A DNA stretch of 61,109 nt from an uncultured Porphyromonadaceae bacterium (GTDB taxonomy: Bacteria; Bacteroidota; Bacteroidia; Bacteroidales; Muribaculaceae), in NCBI GenBank assembly GCA_947175205.1, contig CAMWLS010000008.1, forward strand, positions 1-61,109, in the 5' to 3' direction. Positions 54,879 through 61,109 of this stretch are shown here, piece by piece; within the stretch, counting starts at the first letter, position 1, and the number at the start of each line of letters is the position of its first letter. The notes below the pieces were generated by a model. The model made no database searches and was not told the origin of the DNA. It worked only from the letters and a program-made list of their open reading frames with translations. Both the position numbers and the translations under genes were made by a program.

Positions 54879-56153
54879 TCAGTATTTGAAATAAGGGATG
54901 GCACCGTAACGTCCGTTAATATAGTTCTGCTCCACGTTCTGGTGGCGCGGAAGTTCGCTGCCGTCAGGCATAGTGATGTCAGAGAGACGGTATAAGTCTG
55001 TGGCTTCAAGAGCATCTTTCTCAGCAAACCATATCTGTGAGGGGGTAAGCAGGTCATCAGCCAGCAGACGGGTGTCATGGGTGGTAAAGAGGAGCTGTGC
55101 CCCGTGAGGGTTAGTTTCCTCAGAGGTGAACAGACGCACCAACGCCTGAGACAGAAGAGGATGCAGCTTGGCGTCCATCTCATCCACAACCAGTACGGCA
55201 CCGCGGGTGAGAACGTCAAAGAACGGACCGGAGATGGAAAATATCTTCTGTGTCCCGTCACTCTCAAATCTGTCAAACAGGAAAGCGCGCTTGCCGGCTT
55301 CATTTCCGTCAGGGTCATAAATCTTGTGAACGGAATATGTCCGGTTAAAGAGTGGCTGCCTGCGTTTTTCTGAGCGTGAGCCTTCATCTTCTTCATCATC
55401 TGTGGCACGTGGAATCTCGCGTACAAATACGTCTTCAAAGCCCAGTTGCACCCTGCGCATAAATTCCAGCGCCTTGCTTGCAACGGGGGTATGCTCCAGA
55501 AACTCCTGACGGGTAAAACTGCTGTACCCAAAGGTGCTTACGCCGGAAATGATTTTTAGCGTGTGAATGAAGAATGAAATAACGCTGTTGGAAATGTGGC
55601 CGCCCAGCTGTCCGCACAGTGAAAGGAAAAGGCGGTTAGTATTCACTTTACTTTCCAGACCGTCGCCTTCAGGAAAGAGTTTGTCACTGATACCCGTTCC
55701 CTCGCTGTCACGCAGAAACAGCGGCTGCTCGGGCTCTCCGGGAGTCGCACTGACAAAGAGCCACTCAGCCTCTATAGCCTCACGGGTATTCTTAAATCCG
55801 TAGCGCACAGTGCGTCCGTCATCTTCAAGATAACTGAGTTCAAAGATCTGTGGACCGGGCTGCGCACGGTCCAGGAGCTCAAAGGGGTCATATGGCAGAG
55901 CCTCGCCCTCATTTATGCGCACAGAGTCCAGGATGATACGGCGCATGGTCACCATGGCTTTAACCATATTACTCTTACCACCGGAGTTGGCTCCGTAAAC
56001 GGCGGAAACGGTGTTAAACTCTGACACCGCAGCGGCAACACTCCCGGCATCCGCTCCCGGCTGTGGCGCTGACTGCGGGACACTAAAAGTGAAGGTCCTG
56101 TTCTGCAGAAAAGACCTGTAGTTACCAACGGTGAAAGCGAGCAGTTTAGACAT
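54879..56153 (-). CDS. AAA ATPase of an AbiL/RloA-like defence pair (AbiLi-like)
   Basis: 424 aa. Walker A GANSGGKS (54-61), the ABC-like signature region ESDGTQKIF (297-305), Walker B VLVVDEMDAKLHP (320-332) and H-loop TTHD (357-360). These SMC/ABC-type motifs mark AAA_15/AAA_21 ATPases of the OLD/PARIS/AbiL group. The C-terminal NGRYGAIPYF is typical of such partners. In AbiL the ATPase probably senses infection and controls the RloB effector. It has its own promoter at 56206-56235. An acidic insertion (about 250-262) is rich in Asp/Glu. Confidence 0.88.
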   Translation of the reverse strand: MSKLLAFTVGNYRSFLQNRTFTFSVPQSAPQPGADAGSVAAAVSEFNTVSAVYGANSGGKSNMVKAMVTMRRIILDSVRINEGEALPYDPFELLDRAQPGPQIFELSYLEDDGRTVRYGFKNTREAIEAEWLFVSATPGEPEQPLFLRDSEGTGISDKLFPEGDGLESKVNTNRLFLSLCGQLGGHISNSVISFFIHTLKIISGVSTFGYSSFTRQEFLEHTPVASKALEFMRRVQLGFEDVFVREIPRATDDEEDEGSRSEKRRQPLFNRTYSVHKIYDPDGNEAGKRAFLFDRFESDGTQKIFSISGPFFDVLTRGAVLVVDEMDAKLHPLLSQALVRLFTSEETNPHGAQLLFTTHDTRLLADDLLTPSQIWFAEKDALEATDLYRLSDITMPDGSELPRHQNVEQNYINGRYGAIPYFKY

Positions 56154-56205
56154 GGACTTCTGATGCTTGACGGGGGTCCCGGATTACCATAAGCTGTTTG
56201 GGTGA

Positions 56206-56235
56206 CAAAGATACATCTTATCAGTGAGATTACAA
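56206..56235 (-). promoter_or_regulatory. Bacteroidota promoter of the AbiL-like operon
   Basis: TATCTTTG (56206-56213) on the minus strand with TTG (56233-56235) 19 bases upstream; leader about 47 bases. Confidence 0.75.
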
Positions 56236-56301
56236 ATAAATTAACATTATAAAAAAGCAAGACTCCTCTCACTAAAATTTTTGAGACTGCCCACAGCCAT
56301 C

Positions 56302-56409
56302 TCTCATAAGAATTATATGACTTATATGACGCATAAGAAGCATAAGACGCATAAGAAGCATAAGACGCATAAGAAGCATAAGAAGCATAGGAAGCATAAG
56401 ACTTACATG
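56302..56409. repeat. 9-bp tandem array, site 4 (twelve units)
   Basis: Twelve in-phase 9-mers, e.g. acttatatg, then alternating acgcataag and aagcataag (56329-56382), then aagcatagg, aagcataag and acttacatg. It lies between the divergent AbiL-like operon and dnaE. The longest of the four arrays. Confidence 0.9.
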
Positions 56410-56548
56410 GCATATACCTTAACCTCCTGACACCCGGCGCATAAACAGCATTTTCCGGTTTTTAACTCTTATTAGAAAGCGGGGTATAGGTTTTTTTTTG
56501 TACTTTTACGGTCCGTATTTTATCACTGAATTTTCCCCCGATTCCGGT

Positions 56549-59500
56549 ATGCAAAATTTTGTACATCTGCACGTACATACCCAGTACTCCCTGCTGGACG
56601 GTCAGGCTTCAATCCCCGCTCTGGTGGATAAGGCCATGGCTGACGGCATGCCCGGCCTGGCCATTACGGACCACGGCAACATGTTCGGCATCAAGGAGTA
56701 TTTCAATTATGTAAAGAAGAAAAATTCAAAGACAAAAGATGCCATCCGCGCCGCTGAAGAAGCCCTTGAGAATGCCCGTCAGGGAGGTGAGGGCCAGGCA
56801 GTTGAAGCCGCGCAGGAAGCGCTGAAAGCGGCACGCTCCCGTATCTTCAAGCCCATATTCGGCTGTGAGATGTACGTGGCGCAGAAGTCACTGTATGAGC
56901 ACGTGGACAAGAAGGATACGGGACGACACCTGATAGTACTGGCTAAAAACCGGCAGGGCTATAAAAACCTGATAAAACTGGTCTCCAAGGCCTGGACTGA
57001 CGGTTTTTACTCACACCCGCGTACTGATAAGGAAGAAATAGCCCGCCACCGCGAGGGCCTGATAATCTGTTCAGCATGCCTGGGCGGTGAGATTCCGCGG
57101 CTGCTGCAGGCCGGTCTGGATGATGAGGCTGACGCAGCGGTGCGCTGGTGGAAGGAGCACTTTGGTGATGATTATTACATTGAGCTTCAGCGCCACAAGG
57201 CCACCGTACCTCGCGCTAACCATGATGTGTATGAGGTGCAGAAGGCCATTGAGCCCAAGCTCATTGCTCTGGCGCGCAAGTATGACATCAAGCTGATTGC
57301 ATCCAATGACACCCACTTTGTAAATGAGGAGGACGCTGAGGCCCATGACCGCCTCATATGCCTCTCCACTAACAAGCTGGTGGATGATCAGACCCGTATG
57401 CTGTACACTAAGCAGGAGTGGCTCAAATCTCGCGCTGAAATGCTTCAAGCCTTTGAGGACATCCCTGAGGCGCTGGAAAACACGCTGGAGATTCTGGACA
57501 AGGTAGAGACTTATGACATTGACCACGCACCCATCATGCCCACCTTTGCCATCCCGGAGGAATTTGGCAGCGAGGAAGAATACCGCGCCCGCCTCACGGA
57601 AGAGGACCTCTTTAATGAGTTCACACGCGATGAGCACGGCAACGTGGTACTCTCTGATGAACAGGCCCATGCCAAGATTAAAAAGTTAGGCGGCTATGAG
57701 AAGCTGTACCGCATAAAATTTGAAGCAGACTATCTCCGTGAGATTACTTACCGTGGCGCCCGCAAACGCTACGGTGAGGAGCTGAGTCCGGAGCTGCGGG
57801 AACGCATTGACTTTGAACTTCATATAATGAAGACCATGGGCTTCCCGGGATACTTCCTGATTGTGGAAGACTTCATCCGTGTGGGACGCGAGGAATTAGG
57901 TGTCAGCATAGGCCCGGGCCGAGGCTCGGCCGCAGGCTCGGTGGTGGCATATTGCCTGGGTATCACACAGATTGACCCCCTGAAATATGACCTCCTCTTT
58001 GAACGCTTCCTGAATCCTGACCGTATATCACTACCTGATATTGATATCGACTTTGATGATGACGGACGCGCCGATGTGCTGGCTTATGTGACACGCAAGT
58101 ACGGTGAGGAAAAAGTGGCACACATCATCACTTACGGCACCATGGCAGCCAAGTCAGCCATTAAGGATGTGGCCCGCGTGGTGAACCTGCCCCTGTCTGA
58201 GAGCAACCGCCTGGCCAAGCTCATTCCCAGACACATGCCCACCGTAAACGGAAAGGAACTGAAATGCACCCTGGGAAACTGCTATGACCACGTGCCTGAA
58301 TTTGAACCGGAACTGCACAGCTCTGACCCTCTGGTGGTGGACACGCTGAAATTTGCCCGCGCTCTGGAGGGCAACGTGCGCAATGTGGGCGTGCACGCCT
58401 GCGGTGTAATCATCTGTCGTGATGACATAACTGACTGGGTACCCGTCAGCACCGCCACTGACAAGACTGAAGGCAAGCTGCTGGTGACCCAGTATGAGGG
58501 ACGCGTGATAGAGGAAACAGGTCTCATAAAAATGGACTTCCTGGGACTGAAAACACTCTCCATAATCAAGGAAGCCGTGGCCAACATCAAACGGCGCCGC
58601 GGAGAGGATGTGGACATGGACAGTATTCCCATAGACGACCCCGCCACTTACGCCCTGTACTGCGCCGGTCGCACGGTAGGAACATTCCAGTTTGAATCTG
58701 CCGGCATGCAGAAATACCTCCGCGAGCTGCAACCCTCAACCTTTGAAGACCTCATAGCCATGAACGCCCTGTATCGTCCGGGCCCCATGGATTACATTCC
58801 CGAGTTTATCAAGCGTAAACACGGCCAGACCCCTATTGTCTATGACATCCCCGTCATGGAGAAATACCTCAAGGACACTTACGGAGTGACCGTCTACCAG
58901 GAACAGGTCATGCTCCTGTCACGCCTGCTGGCTAACTTCACCCGCGGACAGAGTGACACCCTGCGCAAGGCCATGGGTAAGAAGATGATAGAAAAAATGA
59001 ATGAGCTCAAAGGACTCTTCCTCAAAGGAGGACAGGCAAATGGCCATGACCCGCAGGTGCTGGAAAAAATCTGGGCCGACTGGGAGAAATTTGCCTCTTA
59101 CGCCTTCAACAAGAGCCACGCCACCTGCTACAGCTGGGTGGCCTTCCAGACAGCCTATCTCAAGGCCAACTACCCCTCAGAGTACATGGCCGCCGTACTC
59201 TCCCGCAACCTCACTGACATCACCAAGCTCACCTCATTCATGGATGAGTGCAAGAGCATGGGAATCAAGGTCCTGGGACCGGACATCAACGAGTCATACG
59301 GCACCTTCAGCGTAAACCGTAACGGAGACATACGCTTCGGTCTCTCAGCCATCAAGGGCATAGGCGGAAACGTGGTGCGTGATATAGTGGCTGAACGTGA
59401 ACGCAACGGCGCCTTCAAGGACATATATGACTTTGTGGAGCGCGTTCCGCCGGGAACGGTAAACCGCCGCGCATTTGAGAACCTGGCCATGGCCGGTGCC

Positions 59501-60349
59501 TTTGACTGCTTCAGCGGCATCAAGCGTGAAGACCTGGTGGAAACCAGTCCGCGCGGTGACGTGGCCTCTGAAATGCTGGTGCGCTACGGAACACAGTACC
59601 AGAACGCCCGCCACTCAAACCAGAACTCTCTCTTCGGAGATTTTGAAGAGGAAATAGCCACCATAGGACGCCCGCTGATAACCCCCGCCGTGGCATGGAG
59701 CAACATCCAGCGCCTGGACCGCGAGCGCGAACTGGTGGGAATGTACCTCTCAGCTCATCCCCTGGACCCGTATTACATGGAACTCACTTATGGCACCTCA
59801 CACACCATAAAAGACCTGGAGGAAGCGTCGCCCGTTGATGGCCAGGAAGTAACTTTCGGTGGCATTGTGGTGGACTACAACAAGAAAATACTCCAGAGCG
59901 GCACAGCCATGGGCAGCTTCAAGATTGAGGACTTCACAGGAACCACTGAGATTGTAGCATTTGGCAGACACCTCCTGGATATAGAAAAATACGGACAGCC
60001 CGGACTGCCGGTACTGGTGAAAGCCTTATACCGCACTGACCGTAACGGCACCCTGCGCAGAAACATACAGTCCATACAGCTGCTGGAAGACGTACGCGGC
60101 CGGCTGCTCAGCGGCATCAACATCACCGTACCCGTCACCCGCCTGGAAGGAGAATTCCGGAGCGTGTTCTCACAGATAACTTCCCCGGAAAAAGACAGCA
60201 TAACCGGAAACGTAAACCTCAAAGTGGCTGACCCTGACACAAACCGCAGCGTGACCCTGGCCTCAGCAAGACGCATCATCATGAACCGCCAGACCATGGA
60301 CACACTGTCACAGCTGGACTATGTTGACTTTGACGTCATGCGCATTTAA
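56549..60349 (+). CDS. dnaE: DNA polymerase III alpha subunit
   Basis: 1266 aa from the ATG at 56549, giving the usual MQNFVHLHVHTQYSLLDG. PHP domain (1-280) with the metal-binding H-x-H-x-H pattern, then palm and fingers: GPGRGSAAGSVV (about 480), LPDIDIDFDDDGR (catalytic Asp pair, about 505-517), the beta-binding and HhH region. A Glu/Ala-rich helical insert (about 64-105) interrupts the PHP domain, as in other Bacteroides-type DnaE. It is the replicative polymerase. Nothing suggests a PolC type. Downstream of the longest 9-bp array. Confidence 0.97.
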   Translation: MQNFVHLHVHTQYSLLDGQASIPALVDKAMADGMPGLAITDHGNMFGIKEYFNYVKKKNSKTKDAIRAAEEALENARQGGEGQAVEAAQEALKAARSRIFKPIFGCEMYVAQKSLYEHVDKKDTGRHLIVLAKNRQGYKNLIKLVSKAWTDGFYSHPRTDKEEIARHREGLIICSACLGGEIPRLLQAGLDDEADAAVRWWKEHFGDDYYIELQRHKATVPRANHDVYEVQKAIEPKLIALARKYDIKLIASNDTHFVNEEDAEAHDRLICLSTNKLVDDQTRMLYTKQEWLKSRAEMLQAFEDIPEALENTLEILDKVETYDIDHAPIMPTFAIPEEFGSEEEYRARLTEEDLFNEFTRDEHGNVVLSDEQAHAKIKKLGGYEKLYRIKFEADYLREITYRGARKRYGEELSPELRERIDFELHIMKTMGFPGYFLIVEDFIRVGREELGVSIGPGRGSAAGSVVAYCLGITQIDPLKYDLLFERFLNPDRISLPDIDIDFDDDGRADVLAYVTRKYGEEKVAHIITYGTMAAKSAIKDVARVVNLPLSESNRLAKLIPRHMPTVNGKELKCTLGNCYDHVPEFEPELHSSDPLVVDTLKFARALEGNVRNVGVHACGVIICRDDITDWVPVSTATDKTEGKLLVTQYEGRVIEETGLIKMDFLGLKTLSIIKEAVANIKRRRGEDVDMDSIPIDDPATYALYCAGRTVGTFQFESAGMQKYLRELQPSTFEDLIAMNALYRPGPMDYIPEFIKRKHGQTPIVYDIPVMEKYLKDTYGVTVYQEQVMLLSRLLANFTRGQSDTLRKAMGKKMIEKMNELKGLFLKGGQANGHDPQVLEKIWADWEKFASYAFNKSHATCYSWVAFQTAYLKANYPSEYMAAVLSRNLTDITKLTSFMDECKSMGIKVLGPDINESYGTFSVNRNGDIRFGLSAIKGIGGNVVRDIVAERERNGAFKDIYDFVERVPPGTVNRRAFENLAMAGAFDCFSGIKREDLVETSPRGDVASEMLVRYGTQYQNARHSNQNSLFGDFEEEIATIGRPLITPAVAWSNIQRLDRERELVGMYLSAHPLDPYYMELTYGTSHTIKDLEEASPVDGQEVTFGGIVVDYNKKILQSGTAMGSFKIEDFTGTTEIVAFGRHLLDIEKYGQPGLPVLVKALYRTDRNGTLRRNIQSIQLLEDVRGRLLSGINITVPVTRLEGEFRSVFSQITSPEKDSITGNVNLKVADPDTNRSVTLASARRIIMNRQTMDTLSQLDYVDFDVMRI

Positions 60350-60405
60350 AGCCACACACATAAAATCAGAAATTAACAGATTATAAACCCATAAATATAA
60401 CAAGA

Positions 60406-60729
60406 ATGGCATTTACATTTACTGACCAGAACGTAGAAGAAACCATTGCCACAGGCAAACCCGTTGTAATTGACTTTTGGGGAACCTACTGCGGCCCCTG
60501 CATGACCATGGCTCCCATGATTGATGAGCTGGCAAAAGAGTATGAAGACCGCGTAATAATAGGAAAATACAATGTAGAGGAAGAAGCTGACTTCGCAACA
60601 GAAAACCGCATAATGTCACTTCCCACCTTCCTCTTCTACAAAGACGGAAAGAAAACCAAAATCAGACTCACAGGCTCACAGACTCGCGAGAACCTGGTGC
60701 AGAAAATAGAAGAACTCCTGGCCCTCTGA
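60406..60729 (+). CDS. trxA: Thioredoxin
   Basis: 107 aa, single thioredoxin fold. The active site is TYCGPC; the usual Trp before CGPC is replaced by Tyr. Other marks: FWG (about 25), LPTFLFYKDGK (cis-Pro about 76) and AMMAPMIDE. It reduces protein disulfides in the cytoplasm. Lies 56 bases after dnaE, probably co-transcribed. The stop codon is inside the first unit of the tandem repeat. Confidence 0.96.
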   Translation: MAFTFTDQNVEETIATGKPVVIDFWGTYCGPCMTMAPMIDELAKEYEDRVIIGKYNVEEEADFATENRIMSLPTFLFYKDGKKTKIRLTGSQTRENLVQKIEELLAL

Positions 60730-60878
60730 TAAGCAGCCGTAGCCCCACAGACCAGTCTCGGCCTCTGATAAGCAGCCATAACCCCACAGAAACCCCTACT
60801 ACCCTCTGTAAAGAAGCCATAGCTCCACAGCCCCCGGCACCCTGATAAGTAGCCATTGCTCCACAGAAGCCGCCGGCA
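60724..60878. repeat. Four degenerate ~39-bp tandem repeats after trxA
   Basis: Units start at 60724, 60763, 60804 and 60840 (39, 41, 36 and about 39 bp). The shared core is CTCTGATAAGCAGCCATAG then CCCCACAGA; about 11 variable bases follow. The first unit includes the trxA stop codon. There is no start codon pattern or conserved frame across the units. Confidence 0.75.
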
Positions 60879-61033
60879 TTCTCATTGGCAGATATGGCTT
60901 AAAACTTGGCTACATTTTCCAAAAAAGCCACAGCGACAAAAAAAACCGCTAAAAAGCTTGCACAATTCAGACTCAAGCCATACCTTTGCACTCGCAAACG
61001 CACAAAAGCCCACATGAGAGTGGCCCGAACAAA
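60879..61033 (+). other. Intergenic region with the tRNA-Gln promoter
   Basis: Apart from the promoter at 60958-60988 nothing is recognised. The region is AT-rich. Confidence 0.6.
60958..60988 (+). promoter_or_regulatory. Bacteroidota promoter for tRNA-Gln
   Basis: TTG (60958-60960), 20-base spacer, TACCTTTG (60981-60988). A complete match, with the tRNA starting 45 bases later. Confidence 0.8.
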
Positions 61034-61106
61034 TTGCCTTGTGGTGTAATGGTAGCACGTCGGATTCTGGTTCCGCCTGTGAGGGTTCGAATCCTTCCAA
61101 GGCAAC
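61034..61106 (+). tRNA. tRNA-Gln (CTG)
   Basis: Acceptor arms TTGCCTT (61034-61040) and AAGGCAA (61099-61105), discriminator C61106. The anticodon loop TTCTGGT gives anticodon CTG for CAG codons. T arm GAGGG/CCTTC around TTCGAAT. Top of the anticodon stem has a T-C mismatch. CCA is not encoded. Confidence 0.92.
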
Positions 61107-61109
61107 AAA

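Noticed and set aside
56302-56409. Possible CRISPR array
   Set aside because: Unit length is nine bases with no spacers, and no cas genes are in the window.
55949-56413. Minus-strand frame reading repeated Ser-Tyr-Ala units
   Set aside because: It is only the translation of the 9-bp tandem array plus the antisense start of the ATPase gene; nine is divisible by three, so any frame stays open.
60724-60878. Possible CRISPR array or small gene on the minus strand
   Set aside because: Repeats are degenerate, with about 11 variable bases between cores, far shorter than spacers; no supported frame.

Overview
The window looks like chromosomal DNA of a Bacteroidales bacterium (phylum Bacteroidota). 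The evidence is the repeated Bacteroidota promoter element TAnnTTTG (with TTG about 19-20 bases upstream in the better cases), the absence of clear Shine-Dalgarno sites, a very large SprA-type type IX secretion protein beside ruvA, secreted proteins ending in YNLQG...GLYI-type sorting tails, and close agreement of ParC, DnaE and others with Bacteroides-type proteins as I remember them. Family level is uncertain; Muribaculaceae or Prevotellaceae would fit. Gene order is that of a core genome with one short accessory patch.

Layout. 1-140: end of a tRNA-His gene and its terminator. 165-3565 (+): a DUF2400/TIGR02757 protein, a secreted CarboxypepD_reg-like protein and a YitT-family membrane protein. 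3616-8684 (-): an overlapping run of acyltransferase, membrane metallophosphoesterase, folK, C11 peptidase lipoprotein and MscS channel. 8903-11638 (-): PASTA protein, RluD-like pseudouridine synthase, 2-hydroxyacid dehydrogenase. 11767-16266 (+): parC, a DUF3316-like protein and an S41 peptidase lipoprotein. 16243-17333: a 54-codon minus-strand ORF and an ECF-type sigma factor. 17523-19071 (+): zinc-uptake znuA-znuC without a permease gene.

19120-28672 (-): sprA, ruvA and rarA. 28748-31752 (-): a TPR protein, a PstS-like lipoprotein and a small membrane protein. 32018-35329 (-): a multimodular secreted alpha-amylase. 35542-42401 (-): fmt, an RluA-family enzyme, a phosphohexomutase, cdsA and a subtilase with a sorting tail. 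42651-50870 (-): priA, an LptF/G permease, tgt, a nucleotidyltransferase, galM and an alanine/glycine:cation symporter.

50950-56410 is the accessory patch. It holds an AT-rich AAA+/DUF4143 ATPase gene with a frameshift at an A8 run, preceded by two related imperfect palindromes, then a secreted sorting-tail protein, and a two-gene AbiL/RloAB-like cassette (ATPase plus Toprim-like RloB) that is the best defence-system candidate. 56549-60729 (+): dnaE and trxA, followed by four degenerate ~39-bp tandem repeats and a tRNA-Gln gene.

Beyond the genes, the most unusual signal is a dispersed family of in-phase 9-bp tandem arrays (units such as acttatatg and aagcataag) at four intergenic sites. SprA together with three proteins bearing likely C-terminal sorting tails suggests a working type IX export route for the amylase, the subtilase and an adhesin-like protein.
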